A stretch of 64,000 bases of DNA from Bryobacterales bacterium (GTDB taxonomy: Bacteria; Acidobacteriota; Terriglobia; Bryobacterales; Bryobacteraceae), in NCBI GenBank assembly GCA_003157745.1, contig PMKM01000012.1:3561-67560 (forward strand), written 5' to 3'. Within the stretch, counting starts at the first letter, position 1. Each line of letters begins with the position of its first letter. A model generated the notes under the pieces. It did no database searches. It saw only the letters and a list, made by a program, of their open reading frames with translations, and was not told the DNA's origin. This document shows positions 34,964-43,384 of this stretch, in pieces. The position numbers and the translations under genes are program-made.

Positions 34964-36742
34964 TTACCGATCCGATGCGTCGGTGGTCAAACGCATCCAA
35001 TAGAGGCGAGCCCGCTGATCCGGACCGCCCATAAAACCGACACCGCCAATCGCCAGGCGGCTGTCGCTCCAATGTTCGATGGTCTCACCGTCCATCGAAA
35101 CCGTAAAATCGTTACCCCGCACGCGGGTCAGGATAGTAACCGCGGACTTGGGGCTGCCGGCCTGCCGGACCGGCGTGGTGACGCTCAATCCGGGCTGGTC
35201 CTCGATCACCGAGGAACGGGTGAAGGTGCGGCCCTGCGGCGAGTTGGAAATGGTCGCCAAATGGTAATTCTGCTCGTCGGCGGCACGGAACACCCAGCTA
35301 AGACTCTTCTGATCGATGCGGACCAGGAATTCGAGATCGTAATCGATCATGCCGAGCGAAGGGGCGAAGAGGGCGAGCGTGCCGGGGCGAACGCCAGCCA
35401 CATCGACCTTCCAATCGGCCACGCCGCCAACCCAGTTCCCCAAGCCTGCGTCGAAGCGGTCCTCGAGACGGATCGCCTCCGGCCACTGCTCTTTGACGGC
35501 CAGCTTGCTCTGCTTGGTCTGGGCCTGCTTCTGGGCCGCCTTAGGGGTCGCCGCCTGAGACACGGGGAGCGCCGGCATGCCGCTTTGAATCTTAAAACCG
35601 GAGTAACCGAAAGGTGCCTCCTGCGGCTCAAAGGACACGGTCGAGAAGCGTGGAATCACGTCGACGGTGCGCGGCGTCTGGGAAACCGCGCGGGTGCCAC
35701 TGCGGCTCCACGCGGCGCTCACCAGGTGAGCGTCCATGGCGTGACCGGCGGCCATCACCAGAGCGGGCAGGTTCGATCCGGTCCATTCGATGGTGGCATC
35801 GCGCTTTTCCATGCTGGTATCGCGCATGGTCTGGGCCACCCGGTGAGCGGCACCGCTGCCGAGGCCGGACAAGAGCGCCTGACGCGGGCCGCGAGGCAGG
35901 GAAACGGCGCGCAAGATCGCGGTAATCAAAGGCGTGCGAGGTGCGTTCGAAGGACCTTCCTGGGCAAAAACCGGCGGCGTGAGGGCACCGGGCCAGAGCA
36001 ATTCCGGCGCACGCATGGGAATGCGGAAAGAACGCAGCCGGCGCGCGGGTTGCGGCATTGGCTGCTGAGTTCGCGAAGGCGCGGGATTCCCCTCATGTAC
36101 CGGCAAATCGAGCGACAGCGCGGGCGCTGCGTCGCGCCGATAGCTGGCGCCACCGACCGGGTTGCGCTGGGCTTCGCTCGGAAGCACGGTGCGCGCCGAG
36201 CGGCGCCGCGGCAACGGGAAGCCGCGCCGGCGGCCCTTCAGCGCACGCACCCCGTCCCAGAGCCGCGCGGACCTGGCGGCCGGCAGGGTCACCTGCATAT
36301 TGTATTCGCGCAGCGGCCGTAAGATGGGTTCGGTGGGTTGTCCGCCGTTGTACAGGTAACCGCAACTGCGCGGCGCGTGGGCCTGGTTCGGATGGCGAGC
36401 CCCCGGCAGGAAAAACTTGCCGCCGCCGCGCACCTGCGCATCCAGGCTGGGGCGAATGCTGGGCATCGGCTGGGCGGGCACCGCGAGTTCTGGCAAACGC
36501 AAGGACTTCTGGAAGCCGCGCCGCTGCAGGGAAGCGAGACTTTCGGCTTGCGGCGGCACCACCGGTCGAAGGTTCTCGCGGCGCCGCATCAGGGTTGCGA
36601 CCTTGTTGGCTTCCTGCAACCGGTCCATGCCCAAACGCAGTCCGTATTGGTTGCGGTGCTCTCGCGAACAGAAATCTCCGCCAGCTCCTACAAAGATGCT
36701 CCTGAGCGGCCGTCCGCAAAGCTGGCAGGTCCTGGCACTCAT
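34964..36742 (-). CDS. zinc-ribbon protein with a lectin-like C-terminal domain
   Basis: A 592-residue protein. The N-terminus has a short zinc-binding motif (CQLCGRPLRS ... DFCSREHRNQYG). Residues 50-430 are basic, Pro/Arg-rich and probably disordered. The last 180 residues (DRFDAGLGNWVGGVADWKVD, DYDLEFLVRIDQKSLSWVFR, VTILTRVRGNDFTVSMDGET) form a beta-sandwich like LamG/DUF1080 carbohydrate-binding domains. There is no signal peptide, which is odd for such a fold. It is paired with the TPR gene and is probably restricted to Acidobacteriota; function unknown. Confidence 0.7.
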   Translation of the reverse strand: MSARTCQLCGRPLRSIFVGAGGDFCSREHRNQYGLRLGMDRLQEANKVATLMRRRENLRPVVPPQAESLASLQRRGFQKSLRLPELAVPAQPMPSIRPSLDAQVRGGGKFFLPGARHPNQAHAPRSCGYLYNGGQPTEPILRPLREYNMQVTLPAARSARLWDGVRALKGRRRGFPLPRRRSARTVLPSEAQRNPVGGASYRRDAAPALSLDLPVHEGNPAPSRTQQPMPQPARRLRSFRIPMRAPELLWPGALTPPVFAQEGPSNAPRTPLITAILRAVSLPRGPRQALLSGLGSGAAHRVAQTMRDTSMEKRDATIEWTGSNLPALVMAAGHAMDAHLVSAAWSRSGTRAVSQTPRTVDVIPRFSTVSFEPQEAPFGYSGFKIQSGMPALPVSQAATPKAAQKQAQTKQSKLAVKEQWPEAIRLEDRFDAGLGNWVGGVADWKVDVAGVRPGTLALFAPSLGMIDYDLEFLVRIDQKSLSWVFRAADEQNYHLATISNSPQGRTFTRSSVIEDQPGLSVTTPVRQAGSPKSAVTILTRVRGNDFTVSMDGETIEHWSDSRLAIGGVGFMGGPDQRARLYWMRLTTDASDR

Positions 36743-36750
36743 TCCAGGTT

Positions 36751-36756
36751 ATTATA
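36751..36756 (-). promoter_or_regulatory. -10 element of the zinc-ribbon/TPR unit
   Basis: On the minus strand TGCCTATAAT places a consensus -10 (TATAAT) eight bases before ATG 36742, so transcription should begin almost at the start codon. No good -35 is visible. Confidence 0.5.
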
Positions 36757-36906
36757 GGCACACTATTCGAGAATTACTAGAGTGAAAGGTGGCAGTATTT
36801 TTCTGATAACAGAGGATAACCTACGGTTATATATCTAGATAGCTATCGGCTAAGACCATGCCTGACAGTACCGTTGCTTTTGGTTAATAGAGTGAATTTT
36901 AGGGTA

Positions 36907-36912
36907 TATAAT
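36907..36912 (+). promoter_or_regulatory. -10 element of the JAB-TonB gene
   Basis: A consensus TATAAT lies in an AT-rich stretch 73 bases before ATG 36985, divergent from the promoter at 36751. The -35 is unclear. Confidence 0.45.
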
Positions 36913-36984
36913 GCTTCAATTTCCGGTAAAATTGACCCGTGTAGTGAATAGCCCCGAAATGTCGTGGGTGGAGGTCATTCGAAT

Positions 36985-39045
36985 ATGGTTGAGTCAACAG
37001 CACGGAGGGAACGCGGCGAACCGACGACTGCGCCCGTGGCTACCTATCTCTGGGACGTACCCGGGAAGCCCGTCGCAGTGCGGCTGGCTTTCGATTTCAT
37101 CGACCGAATGGAGCGCGAAGTTATTGAGAACTTTCGTTCCCTGACGTCGGCGGGGTCGGAGATTGGCGGCGTTTTGCTGGGTTCGGTGATTCCGGGCAGC
37201 CCTATGACCGTTGTCGTGCAGGACTATGAGCCAGTCGTGTGCGACTACACTCGCGGGCCGCTCTATCGTTTGTCGGATGCCGATCTGGCGCGTTTTGAGC
37301 GCGTGATCGAACAACATGCGGCGCCGGGTGCGATTCGGGTGATGGGTTACTTCCGCGCGCACAGCCGCAAAGGGTTGAGCCTGGATGCGGATGACCTGGC
37401 GTTTCTGGACGCGCGATTCCGTTCGCCCGACCACATCGCACTGTTGGTGCGGCCGTTTGCCACCAAGACCAGCGTGGGCGGCCTCTTCATTAGAGAAGAC
37501 GGCGTGTTCCACGCGGAAGCGAGCTATCTGGAGTTTCCGTTCCGGTCCTCGCAATTGACACCATCGCTGTGGACGCCGCCGGAAGCAGCGCCGGCACCGG
37601 CGCCGCCGCAAGCGAAGCCCGAAGCGGTGGCACCGCCGCCGGCCAAACCTGTGGTCCGGCCGCAGGTAGTGCCGATCGGACTGCGCCGGGATGCGGGCGC
37701 AAGTGCGCCGCCGCCCGCCGAAGTGAAACCCGCCGCGCCGCCGGTCGATCGAACCGAGCGGAAGGCGCCGGAAACCAAGCCGCAGCCTCCGGCTCCCGAG
37801 GTGAAGGTTACGGCGCCAGTTCGTCCGGCCGCGCCCGAACCGAAGCCGGTTGCCAAGGAAGCGGTGAAGCCGGCGGCCCCGGTAGCGAAACCAGCCCCGC
37901 CCGTCGAAGAGCCCAAAGCGGCCCCCGCAGTCAAGCCGGCTGCCGCCGCCAAGCCCGCTGCCGAGAAAGTGGTATACGACAAGCCGGTGTTTGGGTCGCT
38001 GGGCGGCAGCGAGCCGGCCGAATCGCAAGGTAGTGGCAAGCTGATGCTGATCATCGGGGCAATCGCGATTGCGCTGGCCGCGGTGGTCGTGTTGTTCTTC
38101 TACCCGGGTTATTTGAAGCGCCCGAGCGGATCGGCTGTCGCGGATGCGACGGCCGCCGGATTGACGTTGCGGGTGGAACCTAGCGGCACTGACCTGCTGC
38201 TGACGTGGAATAAGAATTCGACCGCGATCGCCACCGCCGTGCACGGAGTGCTATCGATCAACGATGGCGACCGGCACGAGAACTACGACATGGACGCCAA
38301 GCAGCTCAAGACCGGCAACATCGTCTACGCACCGCAGACGGGCGACGTCAGCTTCAACATGGAAGTGACGGGGACGAATCAAACCAAGACGGTGACCGAG
38401 TCGGTGCGCTCGCTGCGCACGCGGCCATCGCCGATGCCGGACGGCAAGACACCAGCCACCACCACCACGACGACCGCCGCCACGCCGGCGAAACCGAGCC
38501 AGCCCGAGGCCGCGCAACCGGTAGCGGCAGCGCCGGCCGAAGTGGCACCGGCCGTGCCGGCGAAGGTTGTGCCGAAAGCATTCAACACCGCCTCGCTGAA
38601 GGATCGGCTGCGCCCGGCGAGCCCGGCGGAAATCGCCAGCGCCAATCTGGATGCCGCCCCGCTATCGCCGGCCGGCGTCAACGTGAATTCCAATTTGAGC
38701 ATGCCGTTCGGTTCGACGCCCGCTCCGGTAGCTCCGGCACCGCCGGTCGCGAAGAAGACGGGCGTCGCGGGCGGCAAGGTCGCCCCGGCGCAACTGGTCT
38801 ACCGCAAGGAGGCCGAGTATCCGACGGCCGCTCGCCAACTCGGCGCGCACGGCGACGTCGTGCTGGACGCCACGATCAGTCGCGACGGCAGGGTGACGGC
38901 GGTGAAGGTCATCGCCGGACATCCGCTGCTCGTCCAGGCCGCCAAGACGGCCGTGATGCAGTGGCGCTACAGACCGACGCTGCTTGACGGCCAACCGGTG
39001 GAGAACACGGACCGGATTACGTTGAAGTTCGCCGCCGCTCACTAG
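36985..39045 (+). CDS. JAB/MPN-like domain - transmembrane - TonB C-terminal fusion
   Basis: A 686-residue protein in four parts. Residues 30-185 resemble the JAB/MPN fold (SEIGGVLLGSV with Glu at 59; MGYFRAHSRKGLSLDADDLA), but the metal-binding first His of HxH is Arg and the spacing to Ser/Asp is short, so it is probably not an active isopeptidase. Residues 190-345 are Pro/Ala-rich. One helix (LMLIIGAIAIALAAVVVLFF) sits near residue 355. After a periplasmic linker, residues 600-686 are a TonB C-terminal domain (AEYPTAARQLGAHGDVVLDA, GHPLLVQAA). ATG 36985 follows GGAGG at 10 bases. It may link a cytosolic signal to the periplasm. Confidence 0.8.
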   Translation: MVESTARRERGEPTTAPVATYLWDVPGKPVAVRLAFDFIDRMEREVIENFRSLTSAGSEIGGVLLGSVIPGSPMTVVVQDYEPVVCDYTRGPLYRLSDADLARFERVIEQHAAPGAIRVMGYFRAHSRKGLSLDADDLAFLDARFRSPDHIALLVRPFATKTSVGGLFIREDGVFHAEASYLEFPFRSSQLTPSLWTPPEAAPAPAPPQAKPEAVAPPPAKPVVRPQVVPIGLRRDAGASAPPPAEVKPAAPPVDRTERKAPETKPQPPAPEVKVTAPVRPAAPEPKPVAKEAVKPAAPVAKPAPPVEEPKAAPAVKPAAAAKPAAEKVVYDKPVFGSLGGSEPAESQGSGKLMLIIGAIAIALAAVVVLFFYPGYLKRPSGSAVADATAAGLTLRVEPSGTDLLLTWNKNSTAIATAVHGVLSINDGDRHENYDMDAKQLKTGNIVYAPQTGDVSFNMEVTGTNQTKTVTESVRSLRTRPSPMPDGKTPATTTTTTAATPAKPSQPEAAQPVAAAPAEVAPAVPAKVVPKAFNTASLKDRLRPASPAEIASANLDAAPLSPAGVNVNSNLSMPFGSTPAPVAPAPPVAKKTGVAGGKVAPAQLVYRKEAEYPTAARQLGAHGDVVLDATISRDGRVTAVKVIAGHPLLVQAAKTAVMQWRYRPTLLDGQPVENTDRITLKFAAAH

Positions 39046-39085
39046 AACCGCACGGGGCGCAGGGGAGGCTTCCCGGTGCCAACAG

Positions 39086-39140
39086 AAACACATGGGGCAG
39101 CGTGGCTTGCGATCGGCCATGTTGCCCCATACTTGTGTTT
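39086..39140. repeat. 55-bp imperfect inverted repeat
   Basis: AAACACATGGGGCAGCGTGGC pairs, with a few mismatches and a small bulge, with GCCATGTTGCCCCATACTTGTGTTT around a short loop (TTGCGATCG). It starts 41 bases after the JAB-TonB stop. It could terminate transcription or be a repeat element; the T-run is short (TTT). Confidence 0.6.
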
Positions 39141-39274
39141 GGGTGCGCGGTCGTTGCACCCATCGAGGCCCATGGTCGCTTCCGGGCGACTGGGGTATTA
39201 TCGATTGAGTGAGACATCGCGCGATCAGGGGAGATCCGCGAGCCTTCACTCGTTGCCTTAGGGGGGATTTGCAG

Positions 39275-41197
39275 ATGCTGGCAGCCCAAGCAGTCCAAAC
39301 AGCAAGAAAACAGATTCTGGTGGTTGAAGACGAAGGGCTGATTGCCGACGATATTCAGCGGCGGCTGGAGAAACTGGGTTATGGGGTGGCCGCCATTGCC
39401 AGTTCCGGTGAGGAAGCCCTGCGGTTTGCGCGCGGCACGCCTGTCGATCTGGTGCTGATGGACATCCGGCTGCAAGGTGCGATGGATGGCATCGCGGCGG
39501 CGCGCCGGCTGCGGGAAGAACTGCAGACTCCGGTGGTCTATCTGACGGCGCACGCCGACACGGACACGGTGCGGCGAGCGACTGAGACCGAGCCGCTCGG
39601 CTACATCCTGAAGCCGGTGGGCGACCTGAACCTGCGCAGCACGGTGCAAATCGCTCTCTACCGGAACGAGATGGAGCAGCGGCTTCGGCGAAGCGAAGCC
39701 TGGCTTTCGAGCACGTTGCGCAGCGTGGGCGAGGGGATCGTCGCCAGCAACGCATCGGGCGAGGTGGTGCTGATCAACGCGGTGGCGGAGCAACTGACCG
39801 GATGGACGCGCGAGGAAGCCGCCGGACGGCCGCTCGAGGAGGTGCTGCGACTAAGCGACGAAGCGACGGGCAGCGCGGTCGGGAGTCCGGTCTTCGCGCT
39901 CGGTCCGGACGAGCGCCGCGGCTACTGGTTGGCCTCGAAGACAGGGAACGGCACGCCGGTCGAAATCGGTTGCACGGAGAATGTGTCGGGGGACGAGCGG
40001 CTGGGTTCGATCCTGGTGGTGCGGGACATACGGGCACGGCGGGAAACGGAAAGCCGCATGATCCAAGCGCAGAGGATGGAGGCGATCGCGAACATGGCCG
40101 GAGGCCTGGCGCACGACTTCAACAATGTGCTGATGGTGATTCTGGGATACGCCGAGGAACTGTCGACGAGCCTGCCCGATGCGCGGGACCGCGAGCGGGC
40201 GACCGAGATCCAGAAGGCGGCCACGATGGCCGGCGCGATCAGCCGGCAGTTACTGACGCTGAGCCGGCGGGACTCGACGAGCACGGAGGTACTGGACATC
40301 AACGGCGTGATTGGCGAGATGGAACCGTTGATCGTGCGCAGCCTGGGCTCGGGGCGCAAACTGAAGCTGGATTTGGAGGTGACGGCGGGAGCGGTCCGCG
40401 CCGACCGCAACCGGCTGAAGCAGGTGTTTCTGAACCTGGCGCTGAATGCGCGGGATGCGATGCCGCGGGGCGGGGAATTGCGGATTGAGAGCGGACTCGA
40501 GGCGATCAAGGCCGGGAGCCCGGAGGGCCGCGACTGCCGGCCGGGGCAATACGTGAGAATTCGAGTGACGGATTCGGGGCAGGGAATGGATGCTGCGACG
40601 CTCAAGCGCATCTTCGAGCCGTTCTTCACCACCAAACAGCCTGGTTCGGGAACGGGGCTGGGCCTGGCCGTGGTTCACGCCATCGTGACGCAGAGCGATG
40701 GATACGTGAAGGCCGCGAGCGAACTGGGGAAAGGGACGAGCTTCGAGATCCTGCTGCCGCGCGCGGCAAGACCGCGGACGACGGGAGGACCCGTGCATGC
40801 GGCCTCAATCGACGATTCGCCGGCGACGGTTCTGCTGGTCGACGACGAAGAGTCGGTGCGGCGGGTGATGCGGAGCTGCTTGAAGCGGGAAGGCTATGAG
40901 CTGCTGGAGGCCAGGGACGCGGAGGAAGCTGAGCGGATAGCGGCGGCCAGTGCGGGGCCGATTCACGTTCTGGTGACCGACGTGGCGATGCCGGGCATGT
41001 CGGGACTGCGGCTGGCAGAACGGCTGACGCCGCTGCGTCCGGAGATGAGGACATTGTTCGTCACCGGGGGCGGTTCGGAGGAGTTGGGGCGGGCGGGCGT
41101 GACGCCGGCGGAGCTGCTGACGAAGCCATTCCTGGCGGGGGAGTTGGCGAAGCGGGTGCGGGCGTTGCTGCATCGTCCGCCGGCCGCGGCGCAATGA
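39275..41197 (+). CDS. hybrid sensor histidine kinase (REC-PAS-HisKA-HATPase-REC)
   Basis: A 640-residue soluble kinase. An N-terminal receiver (ILVVEDEGLIADDI, phospho-acceptor Asp in VDLVLMDIRLQG, Lys in GYILKPVG) is followed by a PAS domain (STLRSVGEGIVASNASGEVV), the H-box LAHDFNNVLMVILGYAEEL, the ATPase (NLALNARDAMPRGGEL, SGQGMD, GTGLGLAVVHAIV) and a second receiver (VLLVDDEESVRRVM, VLVTDVAMPGMSG, LTKPF). The HDFNN H-box is typical of NtrB-like hybrids. ATG 39275 follows AGGGGGG. Its stop overlaps the next kinase (ATGA), so they are translated together. Confidence 0.92.
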   Translation: MLAAQAVQTARKQILVVEDEGLIADDIQRRLEKLGYGVAAIASSGEEALRFARGTPVDLVLMDIRLQGAMDGIAAARRLREELQTPVVYLTAHADTDTVRRATETEPLGYILKPVGDLNLRSTVQIALYRNEMEQRLRRSEAWLSSTLRSVGEGIVASNASGEVVLINAVAEQLTGWTREEAAGRPLEEVLRLSDEATGSAVGSPVFALGPDERRGYWLASKTGNGTPVEIGCTENVSGDERLGSILVVRDIRARRETESRMIQAQRMEAIANMAGGLAHDFNNVLMVILGYAEELSTSLPDARDRERATEIQKAATMAGAISRQLLTLSRRDSTSTEVLDINGVIGEMEPLIVRSLGSGRKLKLDLEVTAGAVRADRNRLKQVFLNLALNARDAMPRGGELRIESGLEAIKAGSPEGRDCRPGQYVRIRVTDSGQGMDAATLKRIFEPFFTTKQPGSGTGLGLAVVHAIVTQSDGYVKAASELGKGTSFEILLPRAARPRTTGGPVHAASIDDSPATVLLVDDEESVRRVMRSCLKREGYELLEARDAEEAERIAAASAGPIHVLVTDVAMPGMSGLRLAERLTPLRPEMRTLFVTGGGSEELGRAGVTPAELLTKPFLAGELAKRVRALLHRPPAAAQ

Positions 41198-42642
41198 TGC
41201 GTGCGCTGCCGCCGGCGGCGAGGTACTCGATCGCCGTACTGCTGGCCGTGGTGGCGCAACTGGCGCGGATCCCGCTGCATTCGCCCACGGTGATTCCGTT
41301 CATCACCTACGCGCCGTTCGTCCTGTTGAGCGCATATCTGGGCGGGTGGGGGCCGGGCGTGCTGACCACAATACTGTGTTCGATCGAGTCCCTGTACTTT
41401 GCCGTCGCGCCGGTGCTGACTTTCCGGGTGGACGACACCGCCAACTGGGTCGGAATGGGATCGCTGGTGCTGACGGGCGTGGTAGCCAGCGGGCTGTTCG
41501 AGCGGTTGCGGCGGGTGCAGCAAGCGGCGGCCAAGGCGGAGCGGGAGCGGTCGGAGATGGGGTGCGAACTGGAGGCGCGGCGCGGCGTGCTCGAGTCCAT
41601 CATCGAACACTCGCCGGTATCGATTGCGCTGCTGCGGGGGCGCGATTTCCGCTTTGAGATGGTCAACCCGGCGTACCAGTCGCTGGCGCCGGGCGAGCCG
41701 ATGACGGGCAGGACGGTAGCCGAGGTCTGGCCCGAAGCGAAGGCGATCATTCTGCCGCTGCTCGAAGAAGTGCGCGACAGGCGAGCAGTGCACCACGCGG
41801 CCGGATTAGCGATTCCGCGGCACAAGGGGCGTGGGATGCCGGTCGAGGAGCGGTACTTCGATATGTCGTACGTCCGGTTGCCGTACGCCGGGCCGTCCGA
41901 CGCCGAGGACGGGCAGCTTCTGGCGGTGGTGAAGGAAGTTACCGAGGAGCATCTGGCGCAGGAGACTGTGCGCGGTACGCTACGCGAGCTGGAAGCGGCG
42001 GTGGCGGAAAAAACGGTGCTCCTCAAGGAGGTTCACCACCGGGTGAAGAACAACCTGGCGGTGATCGCCAGCCTGCTGAACATGAAGGCGGGCGCGATGG
42101 AGGGCGACGAGGCGCGGGAAGCTCTCGAGGACAGCCAGCGCCGGGTGCGGTCGATCGCGCTGATCCACGAGCACCTGTCGGGAACGGAACACCTGGACAG
42201 GATCGATTTTGCCGAATACGCCGGGCAACTGTTGCAGGAACTGGGTAGCGTGTATGACGATGCGGAGGGGCGAATTCGGATCCGGCTGGAGGCGGAGCGG
42301 ATTGAAATGGGCATCCACCGCGCGATTCCGTGCGCACTGATCCTGAACGAGCTGGTGACGAACGCGCTGAAGCACGCGTTTCCGGATGGGCGCGCCGGCG
42401 AAGTTGTGGTTGGGTTGCGGCTGGCGACGGCGGACGAACTGGAGCTGTGGGTCGAGGACAACGGCATCGGCTGCCCGCAGATCGCTCCGGCGAGGAGTGG
42501 CAAGTCGCTCGGGTTGCGGATCGTCGAGATTCTGACGAGGCAACTGGGAGGATCGCTCGAACACGCGGATTGCGCCGGGAGCCGGTTCGTGCTGCGGTTC
42601 GGGGCCGGGACATCGATCCAGATAGGCTTGGAATCGACTTAA
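41194..42642 (+). CDS. membrane sensor histidine kinase, HisKA_2 type
   Basis: A 482-residue kinase with three to four N-terminal helices (YSIAVLLAVVAQLARI, VIPFITYAPFVLLSAYLGG, GMGSLVLTGVVASGLFERL), an arrangement like DUF4118 sensors. A PAS domain follows (LESIIEHSPVSIALLRGRDF). The phosphorylation region LLKEVHHRVKNNLAVIASLL has the HRVKNNL form of HisKA_2/HWE kinases, and the ATPase shows LNELVTNALKHAFPDG and VEDNGIGCP. It overlaps the preceding hybrid kinase by four bases; the receivers there are plausible partners. Confidence 0.9.
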   Translation: MMRALPPAARYSIAVLLAVVAQLARIPLHSPTVIPFITYAPFVLLSAYLGGWGPGVLTTILCSIESLYFAVAPVLTFRVDDTANWVGMGSLVLTGVVASGLFERLRRVQQAAAKAERERSEMGCELEARRGVLESIIEHSPVSIALLRGRDFRFEMVNPAYQSLAPGEPMTGRTVAEVWPEAKAIILPLLEEVRDRRAVHHAAGLAIPRHKGRGMPVEERYFDMSYVRLPYAGPSDAEDGQLLAVVKEVTEEHLAQETVRGTLRELEAAVAEKTVLLKEVHHRVKNNLAVIASLLNMKAGAMEGDEAREALEDSQRRVRSIALIHEHLSGTEHLDRIDFAEYAGQLLQELGSVYDDAEGRIRIRLEAERIEMGIHRAIPCALILNELVTNALKHAFPDGRAGEVVVGLRLATADELELWVEDNGIGCPQIAPARSGKSLGLRIVEILTRQLGGSLEHADCAGSRFVLRFGAGTSIQIGLEST

Positions 42643-42727
42643 GTTTACATAATATCGGTTATCGGAAGCTGAGAGGAGCCGGTTATCGAGCCGAAGAGTC
42701 ATCGGGCTTCCTTCCAGCCTCGACAAA

Positions 42728-42744
42728 GGGTCGGACTTCGACCC
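42728..42744. repeat. short hairpin after the kinase pair
   Basis: GGGTCG, five-base loop, CGACCC. There is no T-run. Confidence 0.4.
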
Positions 42745-42802
42745 ATGCCCCAGTAGACAACCTGGTACGACTCGCAACACGGATTGCGCTAGAGTGGGGC
42801 GT

Positions 42803-43261
42803 ATGCGCATCTTGGGGGCGACGATTTTGGCGAGTGTCCTTGCCGTAGGCCCCTGCCAGGATTCACCCAAACAGATGCCGGCTCCGGCGCTGCCGTTCTA
42901 TGACTGGGGGGCGTGCCCAGCGGTGACCGGCATCACAGGCGCCGTCGTCACATTCCGGCCGGGGCTGATTCGCATGGATCGCGACTTGCCGGAGCAGAAT
43001 CTACGGCGTGGCGACACCATCCTCACTTACGCCTATCGCGGCGAAGGCTTTTCCGCAGTTTGGTTCTAGGGCAAGTATCATCCGCAGTTCGATATTTCGT
43101 TCGCCAAATGGCCAGATGGCACGGGCTGCGGCGGCGCACACTGTGCGGCGACTTACGTCGACTTGGGCAAGAAGTCGTGGTGGGCCGAGGTTAAGCTGGC
43201 CTCCGGCCGGACGGGCTGGGTCGAAATGGACCTCGCCCAAATGCCGATCAGTCTGTTCTAG
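42803..43261 (+). pseudogene. small secreted protein gene with an in-frame amber stop
   Basis: ATG 42803 opens a signal-like N-terminus (MRILGATILASVLAVGPC, possibly a lipoprotein), then YDWGACPAVTGITGAVVTFR. A TAG at 43067 follows GFSAVWF. The very same frame continues past it with GKYHPQFDISFAKWPDGTGC and VKLASGRTGWVEMDLAQMPI to a second TAG at 43259. The second half looks like SH3-type wall or periplasmic domains. A single C-to-T change (CAG to TAG) would explain it. Programmed readthrough is possible but unsupported. Confidence 0.6.
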
Positions 43262-43384
43262 CGCGCAACCGTGTCGCGATGGTAAGTAGTGATAACAGCA
43301 TCATTCACAGTTACATGCGCATCCAAATCAAATGTTTGGATTGAGGTATGTGCGCAGCCGTTTGTCTGATATTCTGAGGGAATC

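Noticed and set aside
34538-36322. Plus-strand 594-codon open frame
   Set aside because: It lies opposite the TPR and zinc-ribbon genes, with no recognisable motif and atypical composition.
43067-43069. Pyrrolysine or selenocysteine recoding at the TAG
   Set aside because: No Pyl or Sec machinery is visible in the window, TAG is not the Sec codon, and no stimulatory element was recognised. A nonsense change is simpler.
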